Positions 17,101 through 25,421 of a DNA stretch of 64,000 nt are shown here, piece after piece. The number at the start of each line of letters is the position of its first letter. The first letter of the stretch is position 1. The DNA comes from Planctomycetia bacterium (GTDB taxonomy: Bacteria; Planctomycetota; Planctomycetia; Gemmatales; HRBIN36). A program made the position numbers and the translations under genes. The notes beneath the pieces were generated by a model that saw nothing but the letters and a program-made list of their open reading frames with translations, did no database searches and had not been told where the DNA came from. The stretch spans positions 1 through 64,000 of the forward strand of contig JAEUIE010000010.1 in the NCBI GenBank assembly GCA_016795155.1, read 5' to 3'.

Positions 17101-17694
17101 CGATTTGAACGGGAACAGCGCCCGCTTGAACAGGCTGCCGATCTGATCGGGCAGTACGAATGCAACGAAAATGATTGCCAGCAGAATCACGCCCAGAATA
17201 ATGCCCGTGCGAATCGGCTTACGGGTGGGGATCGCTTCTTCCATATTGGCAGAATCGAGTTCATGTACGGCACGTCGGCTGAGAGAGTCGCGCACGATGG
17301 GATTGATCTTTTCATTACGCAGATCAAGCCAGTTGATAATGCCATTTTTGCTGCCCGGCGTCGCTTTTTCGATCATGCGGGCCGTGTAATACGGATTGAT
17401 ATGCTGAAGCAGCGGATAGGCAATCTTCCAGCCGATGAAGGCCAGAGCGCCGATACCTGCCACTGCCCACAAAGCTTGCCTGACGCCATCCTTTAAGTGG
17501 AGCCAGTAATCGAGGCCGATAATGATGAGCAGATAAGTGAGCACGCCACCTGCGAGCAGACAGATGGAATAGATGGTGTCTACCGTACGCAGGCGTAGTT
17601 GGGCACGTTCCAGTTCACGTTCCACCAGTTGTGGCCGCTGACTGGCAGGCCGGGCTTTGCTGCGGATGCGAGGTAACTGTGCAGACTTGCTCAT
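14167..17694 (-). CDS. Giant membrane-anchored protein with a long K/D/E/G/Q/S repeat tract
   Basis: The start is the ATG at 17692-17694 with GAGGTGG just before it, giving 1175 residues. The N-terminus has basic residues and coiled helix, then three membrane segments: SICLLAGGVLTYLLIIIGLDYWL, LWAVAGIGALAFIGWKIAYPLL and TGIILGVILLAIIFVAFVLP near residue 175. A beta-rich region to about residue 610 resembles DUF4175-type planctomycete proteins. Then follow a Gln-rich coil and about 370 residues of EKGDKQSGEK-type repeats, and an Ala/Lys/Leu-rich helical C-terminus (LALDSLAEKLKRGDIDRKLADKMKELNLTKEEA). The repeats should be disordered and highly charged. Length and repeat number probably vary between strains. 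No enzymatic motif was seen. Confidence 0.8.
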   Translation of the reverse strand: MSKSAQLPRIRSKARPASQRPQLVERELERAQLRLRTVDTIYSICLLAGGVLTYLLIIIGLDYWLHLKDGVRQALWAVAGIGALAFIGWKIAYPLLQHINPYYTARMIEKATPGSKNGIINWLDLRNEKINPIVRDSLSRRAVHELDSANMEEAIPTRKPIRTGIILGVILLAIIFVAFVLPDQIGSLFKRALFPFKSTIIPTHTRLEVLKPVEEPVPEEDVSTMPIREVMVERGQPVEFRVLTHGKIPEEVVMESQAAGDRLPMVKPLRQDKSGDSSQPWRVALSSSDIPVDGFEFWFRANDGMTRKFKLVVVSRVPPSVSDLEVKLNYPAYTKRRPTIQGMGPIRAIQDTVVDLEVTADRPAASGELEVIEEQMADDGRIIANRRQTIKLVRPVNKSDDNRLALAEPLRLIPGYVSKDDKKQKFFYQLALVSPENLTGLSPKYPLEVTSNLAPRVEIQKIKDTTLAKDQNELEVEANAVLPVSGIAHDDIAVGQVSFKLKTSDGRDLYFVGKAPMEKNLQKANGFTSPPVPFLLTLDLSKLTYDNQSENAKPIQLKPGTIVEMVVEAADTSEPVAQVGVSQLIRLKLKGEANQEQRNEQQKQADKQKQQHEQQKKEREQQQPENNQQEKNEDQQGDKGDKQQGEKSEKQSGEKGNQQSGEKGEKQSGEKSEKQTGEKGDKQSGDKGDSNEKQGEKGDKQSGNKNEKGDKQSGDKSDKQSGDKGDSNEKQGEKGDKQSGNKNEKGDKQASEKQGSEKGDKQANEKGDKQSGEQSSEKQSGDKSEKGDKQSGDKGDMNEKQGDKGDKQSGNKNEKGDKQASEKQGSEKGDKQANEKGDKQSGEQSSEKQSGDKNEKGDKQGSEKGDKQANEKGDKQTGEQSSEKQSGDKNEKGDKESRDKNEKSDKQGNEKEDKQANEKGDKQTGEQASEKQSGDKNEKGDKESRDKNEKGDKQGSEKGDKQANEKGDKQAGDKQGSEKGDKGDMNEKQGDKSAEQPGEKQGDKQGDKPSEKTSKDKGMPGSGQGTDPQDKGDLSKILEQVSKDNRAPEKSNFNAKPAAAKDDQKGQEVDQEAARKRELALDSLAEKLKRGDIDRKLADKMKELNLTKEEALKMVQNQQLQRVRGTGKQSDQGPGKTLTSGRRTTEQIIDPATDVPDELSSSYQRFTEKRNQPKR
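14700..15785. repeat. Coding minisatellite inside the giant membrane protein gene
   Basis: Short units of 12-33 bases encoding GDKQ/SEKQ/NEKGDKQ are nested in longer ones. A block of about 120 bases from about 15168 recurs nearly identically 210 bases further on, at about 15378. Another long block around 14921 recurs near 15062. All units keep the reading frame, so variation would change length without breaking the gene. Confidence 0.85.
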
Positions 17695-17929
17695 AACCAC
17701 CTCAAACGACGGGCATATGGATTATACCTGAATGCTGACGTTTCGTACCGCAAATAGTGTCTTTCATCCCTCTTTTATTGGCTCATTTCACTGCAATGGA
17801 TGTTCATCCGTACAGAATAGAAGTGAAAAACCGGGGAGAGCCTCCCTCATTATTAGTGTAGCTGGTTACCCTTGTGGCATGGCATCATAGAATCTAATCA
17901 CACCTTTTTTCTGCGAAAGGACTGTTTGC

Positions 17930-19111
17930 ATGTCCTTATTCATATGGTTTACGACTGCCTGCCTTTTTCTTCCGGTTCAGGATGCTGCACCGGCCAAAGA
18001 GGATAAGGAAGACGTTCTCCCCAAGCCCAAGAAAGTGGAAAACCCCGCTTCCTCCGGCGAAATAGACAATGCCATCAAACGCGGCATTGCCTACCTGGTC
18101 GATCATCAGAATAAAGATGGCTCCTGGGGCGATGCCCGCAATACCAAAGACCTGAATATCTACGCACCGACGGCAGCTTCGCATCTGGCTTACCGGGGTG
18201 GCTGCACGGCTCTCGTAGTCTGTGCCATGTGTGAAACAGCCACCGGCGACCCTGCTGCTGTCAAAGCACTCGAAAAGGGGGAACAGTGGATTTTTGAAAA
18301 GCTGCCTCATCTTCGTCGTGATACCCCCGATGTCATCTACAACATCTGGGGCCATGCCTATGGCATCAAGGCATTGGTGCGCATGCACAAGCGATTGCCT
18401 AACGACAAGGAACGGCAAAAGAAAATCGAAGCCGCCATCGCTCACCAGATTGATCTGCTGGGACGGTTTGAATCGGTCGATGGAGGCTGGGGGTATTACG
18501 ACTTCAAGGCAGGTACACAAAAGCCTGCTACCGATGCCACCAGTTTCATCACTGCCACGGTGCTGATTGCTCTCAAGGAAGCGGATGAGCTGGGTGTCAA
18601 AACTCCCGAAAAGCTGATTAAGCGTGCCGTTGCTTCGATTGAACGACAACGCAAGAAGGACAACAGCTATCTGTACGGCGAATATTTGAAGTATAAGCCC
18701 ATGATGCCGATCAATCGACCGGCAGGCAGCCTGGGCCGCTCACAGGCCTGCAACCTGGCATTGAAACTCTGGGGCGATAAAACTATCGACGACACCGTCT
18801 TCAAGACTTGGCTCGATCGACTTTATGCTCGCAACCTCTGGCTCGACATTGGCCGCAAGCGACCGGTGCCTCATGAAGCCTACTTCCAGATCGCAGGCTA
18901 CTTCTTCTACTATGGCCACTACTATGGCGCACTCTGTATAGAAGCCCTGCCCGAAAAAGACCGGCCTTTCTATCAGGAACATCTCGCCAAAGTGATGCTG
19001 CCATTGCAGGAAAAGGATGGATCGTGGTGGGATTACCCGCTTTACAATTATCATCAATCGTACGGCACCGCTTACGTTCTGATGTCACTCAAGCGGGCAC
19101 AGAAGAAGTAG
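17930..19111 (+). CDS. Secreted protein with prenyltransferase/squalene-oxidase (alpha-toroid) repeats
   Basis: The protein has 393 residues with an AAAGGA site before the ATG and a short signal peptide (MSLFIWFTTACLFLPVQDA). The body has repeats of the terpenoid cyclase/prenyltransferase fold: IKRGIAYLVDHQNKDGSWGD, HLAYRGGCTALVVCAMCE, IDLLGRFESVDGGWGYYDF and PLQEKDGSWWDYPLYNYHQSYGTAYVLMSL. The QxxxGSW-like motifs are those of structural repeats. The DxDD and other catalytic acids of true cyclases were not found. Such proteins are common in planctomycetes and are probably not triterpene cyclases. Function unknown. Confidence 0.8.
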   Translation: MSLFIWFTTACLFLPVQDAAPAKEDKEDVLPKPKKVENPASSGEIDNAIKRGIAYLVDHQNKDGSWGDARNTKDLNIYAPTAASHLAYRGGCTALVVCAMCETATGDPAAVKALEKGEQWIFEKLPHLRRDTPDVIYNIWGHAYGIKALVRMHKRLPNDKERQKKIEAAIAHQIDLLGRFESVDGGWGYYDFKAGTQKPATDATSFITATVLIALKEADELGVKTPEKLIKRAVASIERQRKKDNSYLYGEYLKYKPMMPINRPAGSLGRSQACNLALKLWGDKTIDDTVFKTWLDRLYARNLWLDIGRKRPVPHEAYFQIAGYFFYYGHYYGALCIEALPEKDRPFYQEHLAKVMLPLQEKDGSWWDYPLYNYHQSYGTAYVLMSLKRAQKK

Positions 19112-19139
19112 CTTCGAAGAACTGGATGTCGAACCTGTT

Positions 19140-19370
19140 ATGAACCAACAGCAAAAGGACCTTTGGAAAAAGAAACTGCACGGCTGGGAGATGCTGGCCC
19201 GTCGCGAGCGGGCCATAGCAGTTGCTCAAACCGCTCATGAGAAGCTGGAAGAAATCTGTTCGCTTCAGGAGTTTGCAAAGGCTTTACCTGTTTCAAGGCA
19301 GGAAGAGCGCGAACTAAAGGAAGTTCGACAACGATGGATCAAGATCAAACGTGGCAAAAAAAAGAACTGA
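19140..19370 (+). CDS. Small helical protein paired with a nucleotidyltransferase
   Basis: The protein has 76 residues and is mostly helix: MNQQQKDLWKKKLHGWEMLARRERAIA, then EKLEEICSLQEFAKALPVSRQEERELKEVRQRW and a basic tail. It begins 28 bases after the previous stop. The nucleotidyltransferase gene starts inside its last seven codons, so the two are translationally linked. The size, charge and position fit an antitoxin-like or accessory partner, but I recognise no family, so that role is inference. Confidence 0.6.
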   Translation: MNQQQKDLWKKKLHGWEMLARRERAIAVAQTAHEKLEEICSLQEFAKALPVSRQEERELKEVRQRWIKIKRGKKKN

Positions 19371-19944
19371 TGAATCACTGTACGATGCTGTTGCTGCCTT
19401 GATTCGCTGGCTGCGATCAGAACATGTTTCCTTCATGATTATTGGTGGATTTGCAGTCAGCTTGCTGAGTCGTCCCCGAGCAACACGAGATGTTGATGCC
19501 GTGATGACCATTCCTCATGATCGATGGAAAGCCTTGCTCAAAAGTGGAAAACCTTTCGGCATTGAGCCACGTATGCGTGATTGCCTGGCATTTGCCCAGG
19601 AATCCATGGTTTTTCTTCTCAAACACTTACCCTCCAGTACTCCAATTGACCTCTCGATTGGATCATCCGAGTTCGAACAACAGGCACTGGCGCATCGTCA
19701 CTCAAAACGATTGAAGAGGCTGACTGTACCTTTGCCACGTGTTGAAGATATCATCATCATGAAAGCTGTTGCACGAAGACCTGTAGACTTTGCTGATATC
19801 AGCACCATGCTGATGCATCACCATAAGGTGGATAAGCAACACATTCTGCACTGGCTGGATACATTCAGCGAATTGCTTCAGGATGATTCTCTGATTCGTG
19901 ACTTTGAACAGTGCATGAAGAATGTGATGCGAAAAGGGAGGTAG
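19351..19944 (+). CDS. Nucleotidyltransferase-fold protein (AbiEii / DUF6036-like)
   Basis: The GTG start overlaps the previous gene by 20 bases; the product is 197 residues. The motif FMIIGGFAVSLLSRPRATRDVDAVM is the G-G-(x)n-D-x-D signature of the polymerase-beta-like nucleotidyltransferases used by AbiEii and related toxins. A third carboxylate candidate is the Asp in STPIDLSIG. VPLPRVEDIIIMKAVARRPVDFADI is the conserved Lys/Asp block of the same families. The two-gene unit has the shape of a type IV toxin-antitoxin pair, but the small partner is not AbiEi-like. Whether it is toxic cannot be told. Confidence 0.7.
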   Translation: MAKKRTDESLYDAVAALIRWLRSEHVSFMIIGGFAVSLLSRPRATRDVDAVMTIPHDRWKALLKSGKPFGIEPRMRDCLAFAQESMVFLLKHLPSSTPIDLSIGSSEFEQQALAHRHSKRLKRLTVPLPRVEDIIIMKAVARRPVDFADISTMLMHHHKVDKQHILHWLDTFSELLQDDSLIRDFEQCMKNVMRKGR

Positions 19945-20141
19945 CAGGTCGCTCATTGATTACAGGCATAATACCTGTCTCATGGAATTTGACATCTGCA
20001 TGCCTTGTATAGGATCGCGCCAGTACTTAAGGCTGAGAACGAGCAGGGCAGCGGTAAACGTGAAGCCAAAGTCCAAGAAATATCATGACTGCCAACAGCA
20101 GGCCGAGACGTATTCCCGGCTGTTGCAGTGGATTAGGCATA

Positions 20142-20936
20142 TTACTTTTTCAGCTCTCCCGGCACCGCGCTTTGCACTTCACCCGTGGCGGCCCATTCGA
20201 TGCCACGGAGCAGCAAGGCCTGGAATCCCGAGCTGCTCTTCATTGCAGCGACATCATGGCCGAGCACATTCTCACACACCCGACCCTTGCCATACATCGC
20301 CACCCAGACCACCGGTTCTTCACGGCCGGAGTTTTTCGGGTCAATCTTCTTGTCTGAGAATGCGGTAGCCAACGTGGTGCTGTCGGGGAACATCTTCGAG
20401 TTCTGATACAGTTCATCGTTGCTGTGGGCAAACTCACTGGGCATGCCCCTGGTAATGGGGTGGTCATTCTTGCGGATGGTGACATTGAACTCATGTCGTT
20501 TGCCGTGGTTGCCCTGTTTTCTCCATCCGCCAGAGATCATCTTTTCAAACTCGGCATCAAATGCTGCATTGCCCACAAATGCCGAGGAGGCGTGGTGATA
20601 AACCACCAGTCCCTTGCCTGATTTGACAGCATCCGTAAAAGCTTGTTTGTTCGCATCGGTCCAGCGCGAAGCGGGTGTGCCATTGCGGGTATCCTTGTAG
20701 TTGAGCAGCAGTACATCGAAGCGAGCCAGGTTCTTCTCGGTAAGATCGGTGCTCGGTGTTTCGGTCACTTCCACCTTCATGCCAGCCCCGCTGAGCAAGT
20801 CGCGAAGATACGGGGTAGTTTCTTTCCAGGCATGTCCATGATCGCCGGTAATGATAAGCACATGGATGGGCTTGCGGTCTTGTGCATTCAGTGTCAATGG
20901 ACAAACGACGCACAGCAGTGATAACAATCGCAACAT
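20142..20936 (-). CDS. ThuA-domain secreted protein
   Basis: The protein has 264 residues, a GGAG site before the ATG, and a signal peptide (MLRLLSLLCVVCPLTLNAQ). The ThuA fold is visible: HVLIITGDHGHAWKETTPYLRDLL, FDVLLLNYKD, VKSGKGLVVYHHASSAF, HEFNVTIRKNDHPITRGMP, DELYQNSKMFP and EEPVVWVAMYGKGRVCENVLGHD. This is a class I glutamine amidotransferase-like fold without its catalytic Cys. The family was named for trehalose utilisation, and planctomycetes have many secreted paralogs of unknown substrate. It stands alone in the minus direction. Confidence 0.88.
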   Translation of the reverse strand: MLRLLSLLCVVCPLTLNAQDRKPIHVLIITGDHGHAWKETTPYLRDLLSGAGMKVEVTETPSTDLTEKNLARFDVLLLNYKDTRNGTPASRWTDANKQAFTDAVKSGKGLVVYHHASSAFVGNAAFDAEFEKMISGGWRKQGNHGKRHEFNVTIRKNDHPITRGMPSEFAHSNDELYQNSKMFPDSTTLATAFSDKKIDPKNSGREEPVVWVAMYGKGRVCENVLGHDVAAMKSSSGFQALLLRGIEWAATGEVQSAVPGELKK

Positions 20937-21014
20937 GATCGCTCCAGATGGGAATGCAGAGCAGGTGGGCAGTTCAACATGTAAAGTGTATCAATCTCGA
21001 TCACGATAGATACC

Positions 21015-22553
21015 TCAATGGCGCAAGGATGGCACTTCTGGATAGAGCACAATCCTCACTTCCTCCACGCCAGTCAGCCCGCAATAGAGAACCTTTGCCA
21101 ACTGGTAGAAAATCGTATCCAGGCAGACACCTTGCGGGTAACCACCAGCACCGGTGCCGAGCAGGGGTATTGCCAGCGTAGTAATGCGGTAAGTATCAGC
21201 CTGCATGATGATGTGATGAATCAATTCCGTAATCAGGTCTTTACTGAGTTCCCGGTCACTCAAGCCACTGCGATCAAGCACTGCAGCATGGAAGACCAGG
21301 CGGGCGGGAAGTTTGCCTGCGGTAGAGACAGCCACCCGCCCGTGACGAATCGGGCTGAGCCGATCCACCATCAGTGCATACTCCGGTCCAGCGGCGCGCT
21401 TGATGGCTGCTGACGTGCCACCACCCATTGTCAGGTAATTATCATCGGAACTGACGATGGCCCCTACCTGCTGGTCGATGATATTTCCCGAAACCACCAT
21501 CAATGCTTTGCCATCGGGAAATTCGTAGCGATCTGGAGTTTGTGCCAGGCTGGCATGATCGCCACTCAGGTAAAACGCCCGGCGAGCCTGGTATGCCTTC
21601 ATGATCTCCTGCAGCTCAGGTTCATCCTGTTCCCAGGCATTCTGAGTGTTGGATGACTGAAGCTGTGACAGCAGATCCTTAAACGATGCAAATCGCTGAT
21701 CAGGCGACTTGGCCATGCACCGCTCGATGATTTCATTCATCCGTGCCGAGATTTTCGGATTCAGCGACCGGGGCGAAACGAGCGGATCAAACTTGTGCTT
21801 GCACAGAATGGAGAAGACCGATTCACCATCAAAAGGAAACTTGCCGGTGAGTGCTTTGTAAAGGGTGGCGCCGAAGCTGTAGATATCGGCACGGGTATCG
21901 ACGTGTTTAGGATTCTCCGCCTGCTCCGGCGCCATGAAGTGGGGCGTGCCCATGATGTCACCCGTCATGGACAGGTGGCTGAGATCCATGGTGCCTCGAG
22001 CCAGTCCAAAGTCTGCCACCCGTGCGTTGCCCAGCCGGTCGATCAGAATGTTAGCCGGTTTCAGATCACGATGGATGATGCCCAGGTCAGCCGCTTCCGC
22101 CATGCCTTGCGCCACCTGACGCATGATGGGCAGCAGTTCCGATTCCTCCATGCCGCCGGGTTTTTCTTTAATTCTTTTGGAGAGATCAGTTCCCTCGATC
22201 CAATCCATGACCAGCATGGGGGAACCATCGGCCAGGACATCGAAATCATGAATAGCAACCACATGGGCAGATTTGATTTTGGCCAGCATGCGGGCTTCGC
22301 GGAGAAAGCGTTCTGCGGAGTGCCTGCCCTGCGTGATTTTGATGGCTACCAGCTTATCCAGATGCCGATGCCTGGCTTGGTAGACCACACCCATGCCGCC
22401 GCGTGCCACCAGTTCAATGACTTCATACCGCTGGTGATTGGGCATATCGACAACGGTGAAAGCCGTGTTCTGCTGATCGAGAGTATCCCCTTGAGAAACC
22501 GTCTGTGGTTCTGCAGCAGATGCCGGTATTTTGTTGGCGTTCTCAGGGTGCAT
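21015..22553 (-). CDS. Ser/Thr protein kinase fused to a macro domain
   Basis: The protein has 512 residues and no membrane segment. The kinase domain spans about residues 42-300: the glycine loop ARGGMGVVY (51-58), the catalytic Lys72 in VAIKIT, HRDLKPANI (161-169), DFGLA (181-185) and APEQ (208-211). All key residues are present, so it should be active. A short linker leads to a macro domain, about residues 335-512. It has VVSGNIIDQQVGAIVSSDDNYLTMGGGTSAAI, the ADP-ribose-binding signature, and IPLLGTGAGGYP, the second phosphate loop. It would tie phosphorylation to ADP-ribose or to a related nucleotide signal. I know of no standard protein with this order. It could instead remove ADP-ribose from targets. 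Confidence 0.88.
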   Translation of the reverse strand: MHPENANKIPASAAEPQTVSQGDTLDQQNTAFTVVDMPNHQRYEVIELVARGGMGVVYQARHRHLDKLVAIKITQGRHSAERFLREARMLAKIKSAHVVAIHDFDVLADGSPMLVMDWIEGTDLSKRIKEKPGGMEESELLPIMRQVAQGMAEAADLGIIHRDLKPANILIDRLGNARVADFGLARGTMDLSHLSMTGDIMGTPHFMAPEQAENPKHVDTRADIYSFGATLYKALTGKFPFDGESVFSILCKHKFDPLVSPRSLNPKISARMNEIIERCMAKSPDQRFASFKDLLSQLQSSNTQNAWEQDEPELQEIMKAYQARRAFYLSGDHASLAQTPDRYEFPDGKALMVVSGNIIDQQVGAIVSSDDNYLTMGGGTSAAIKRAAGPEYALMVDRLSPIRHGRVAVSTAGKLPARLVFHAAVLDRSGLSDRELSKDLITELIHHIIMQADTYRITTLAIPLLGTGAGGYPQGVCLDTIFYQLAKVLYCGLTGVEEVRIVLYPEVPSLRH

Positions 22554-22690
22554 CTATTTCTACTCAATAACCACTGACACTATCATGACGTCTGCTGGGG
22601 TTTAGTTCAACAAACTAAACGAACTCTGTTCTGGAATATCCTGACTGGTAAGCTTTCGATCAATACACTCGCATGCTCGATTACAACCCG

Positions 22691-23461
22691 TTAAACCCGT
22701 TGATAGATTCCTAACAGGCAGTTTTCAGGGTATCGAAGACAAACCAATCGAAAGCATCTCCAGAATAGTAATTCAAGGTAATTCATCATTCGGAACTTGC
22801 TGAACACGGAGAGATCATCCAGCTTGTTGAAGGCAATTTCCTGGAAGCCGTTCATTTCGAACAATTTCTTTAATTGATGCCTGGTATTCATCCGGTACTG
22901 AACCGGGAAGGTATCTTCTTCTTCGCCACCCCAGAACATTTTCTTGATGGGGTGATGTAATCTGAAAGGGATCACTCTGGAAAGAAGTGTCAACGGCGAC
23001 CATTTGTTCACGGTAAAGACTACTGCAATACCTTCGGGCTTAAGCAGCCGGGCCAGGTTTTTTACAAATGCGTCTGGTGTGCTCACATGTTCAACCACCA
23101 TTCTCATGGTGGCCAGGTTAAACTGCTTTTCCGGCTGATAGTCTTCCAGAAGACTTTGCACTTTTTCATGTACCAATTCGTTCTTGAGAACATTCTCGCT
23201 GGGATCGAGTGCCGTTACATGCTGAGCACGCGTGACTAACTCCTTTGACAACCGTGGGTTTTCGGGAAAGATGGCATGTCCCCCTCCTACATCAAGCCAG
23301 ACTATTCCCTGCGTTACCGCCTGACGGACCGTAGCTTCATAATAATCGGCTGGTGAGTAATGCCCAAATCGGTATCGACGTCGGGGTGCTGGGCCTGTGG
23401 TCGCCGGATCGCCATATTTTTGACGAAACAACTCTTCCATTTGCTGAGGTGTTGGCAACAT
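22691..23461 (-). CDS. Class I SAM-dependent methyltransferase
   Basis: The protein has 256 residues from the ATG at 23459-23461. The SAM-binding site is IVWLDVGGGHAIF (motif I), with an acidic end in HVTALDPSENV, then FNLATMRMVVEHVSTPDAFVKNLARLLKPEGIAVVFT (motifs III-V). The C-terminal half is helical and basic with an Arg/Phe-rich end. It looks like a UbiE/Ubi-like small-molecule methyltransferase. No neighbour suggests the substrate; the next gene upstream in the opposite direction is glnA. Confidence 0.8.
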   Translation of the reverse strand: MLPTPQQMEELFRQKYGDPATTGPAPRRRYRFGHYSPADYYEATVRQAVTQGIVWLDVGGGHAIFPENPRLSKELVTRAQHVTALDPSENVLKNELVHEKVQSLLEDYQPEKQFNLATMRMVVEHVSTPDAFVKNLARLLKPEGIAVVFTVNKWSPLTLLSRVIPFRLHHPIKKMFWGGEEEDTFPVQYRMNTRHQLKKLFEMNGFQEIAFNKLDDLSVFSKFRMMNYLELLFWRCFRLVCLRYPENCLLGIYQRV

Positions 23462-23771
23462 TGTCAATCCTAGTCATCCGGACGATGGATGATCATGGCA
23501 GAGAATTTCACTGAAGCCAATAGTTTATTGGAAAACCATACACGGATTCTATCGTAATTCCAGCTTCTTTGTTGCACGTCATACCATCTTCAACATTCCA
23601 TCACAAAAATCTTGCCGAGCTGACGTTTCTCCCTTAAATTGCTCCAGTCTAGTCAGAACCGTGCTGTCTTTATTCCCTCCCTTCTTGGCAGCAGCGGTCC
23701 TCGATCAAACTACCGTTTTTCTTGTCCCTGTTATCCCAGGTCGTGTTCTACGTTTTCAGGAGCTGTCCCCT

Positions 23772-25196
23772 ATGAAACCGAAAGAAGTACTGGCGCTGAT
23801 TAAAGAAAAGGAGATCAGGGCCGTTGATCTCCGCTTCATGGATTTCCCCGGCATCTGGCAACACTTCACCATCCCTAGTGAAGAAATGGAAGAGAGCATC
23901 TTCGAAGAAGGCCTCGGCTTCGATGGGTCGTCCATCCGCGGCTGGCAGGCGATCAATGAATCTGACATGCTCGTTATCCCCCAGGCGGAAACGGCATTTG
24001 TCGATCCCTTCTGTGCCACGCCAACGCTCACCATTATCTGTAACATTCAGGACCCGCTCACCCGCGAAGATTACACTCGCGACCCTCGCAACATTGCCCG
24101 TAAAGCTGTCAACTACATGAAGAGCCTGGGGCTCGCAGATGTCGCCTACTTCGGCCCTGAGCCGGAGTTTTTTGTTTTTGATACCGTGCGTTTCGATCAG
24201 AACCAGCACAGTGGCTACTACTTCCTCGATTCCGAAGAAGGCGCCTGGAACACCGGACGCGAGTTCGAAATCGATGGCCGGCCCAACCTTGGCTACAAGC
24301 TCCGGTACAAGGAAGGTTACTTCCCCTGTCCCCCCGCTGACTCTCAGGACGATATGCGTTCTGAAATGATGCTGATCATGAACGCCTGCGGCATGCAGGT
24401 GGAACGCCAGCACCACGAAGTCGCCACCGGCGGACAAGCCGAAATCGACATTCGCTTCAACGACCTTGTTACGATGGCAGACAATGTGCTCAAGCTGAAG
24501 TACATCGTCAAGAATGTTGCCAAGAAGCATGGCAAGACAGCCACCTTCATGCCCAAGCCACTCTTCGGCGATAATGGTTCCGGCATGCATGTCCACGCCA
24601 GCTTGTGGAAGGGTGGCCAGAACCTCTTCGCTGGATCCGGCTACGCAGGCATGTCTGACATTGCGATGTTCGCTATCGGCGGTTTGCTGAAACATGCACC
24701 GGCTCTCTGTGGTTTCTGTAACCCGACCACCAACAGCTACAAGCGACTGGTGCCTGGCTACGAAGCTCCGGTCAACCTGGCTTATAGCCGACGTAACCGC
24801 TCTGCATCCATCCGCATTCCGGTCTACAGCCCATCACCGAAGCAGAAGCGACTGGAGTTCCGCTGTCCTGATCCTTCATGCAATCCTTACCTCGCCTTTG
24901 CAGCGATGTTGATGGCCATGATCGACGGCATCCAGAACAAGATTCACCCCGGCGAGCCGCTGGATAAGGACATTTACGATCTGGAACCGGAAGAGCTCGC
25001 CAAGGTACCCAAGGCACCCGGCTCACTCGATGAAGCACTGGCCGCCCTGCGCAGCAACCACCAGTTCCTGCTCAAGGGCGATGTCTTCACTCCCGATGTC
25101 ATCGACACCTGGATCTGGTACAAGACCGAGAAGGAAGCCGATGCCGTCCGCCTGCGTCCTCATCCGTATGAGTTCATGATGTACTACGATATTTAA
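23772..25196 (+). CDS. glnA: Type I glutamine synthetase
   Basis: The product makes glutamine from glutamate, ammonia and ATP. Of several in-frame starts, the ATG at 23772 has AGGAG ten bases upstream and begins [27 protein letters not shown] as in other GlnA proteins. The length of 474 residues is typical. Signatures: [31 protein letters not shown], the ATP site [18 protein letters not shown], and [34 protein letters not shown]. The Tyr in [12 protein letters not shown] is at the place of the adenylylation Tyr, so control by adenylylation is likely (the GSI-beta type). A strong terminator follows, so it is probably monocistronic. Confidence 0.96.
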   Translation: MKPKEVLALIKEKEIRAVDLRFMDFPGIWQHFTIPSEEMEESIFEEGLGFDGSSIRGWQAINESDMLVIPQAETAFVDPFCATPTLTIICNIQDPLTREDYTRDPRNIARKAVNYMKSLGLADVAYFGPEPEFFVFDTVRFDQNQHSGYYFLDSEEGAWNTGREFEIDGRPNLGYKLRYKEGYFPCPPADSQDDMRSEMMLIMNACGMQVERQHHEVATGGQAEIDIRFNDLVTMADNVLKLKYIVKNVAKKHGKTATFMPKPLFGDNGSGMHVHASLWKGGQNLFAGSGYAGMSDIAMFAIGGLLKHAPALCGFCNPTTNSYKRLVPGYEAPVNLAYSRRNRSASIRIPVYSPSPKQKRLEFRCPDPSCNPYLAFAAMLMAMIDGIQNKIHPGEPLDKDIYDLEPEELAKVPKAPGSLDEALAALRSNHQFLLKGDVFTPDVIDTWIWYKTEKEADAVRLRPHPYEFMMYYDI

Positions 25197-25234
25197 GCTG
25201 TCAGCCGTCAGCTTTTAGCTATCAGCCAAACGAG

Positions 25235-25263
25235 AGGCGGAAGCGGTTGCTTCCGCCTTTCTT
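25235..25263 (+). terminator. Rho-independent terminator of glnA
   Basis: AGGCGGAAGC and GCTTCCGCCT flank GGTT, followed by TTCTT. It lies 39 bases after the glnA stop. Confidence 0.85.
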
Positions 25264-25421
25264 CATTGATTCCAACTGAGCAACTTCGCTACCTGTATTC
25301 CTTGGCGCTCCTTGGCTTCTTGGCGGTTTATCCTTAATTAAACGCCGAGACAATCACATGAATTCAGCAAGACGCAACTGACGCCTGTACTTGTGTGATG
25401 CTGTCGGTTATGCTGAACTGC

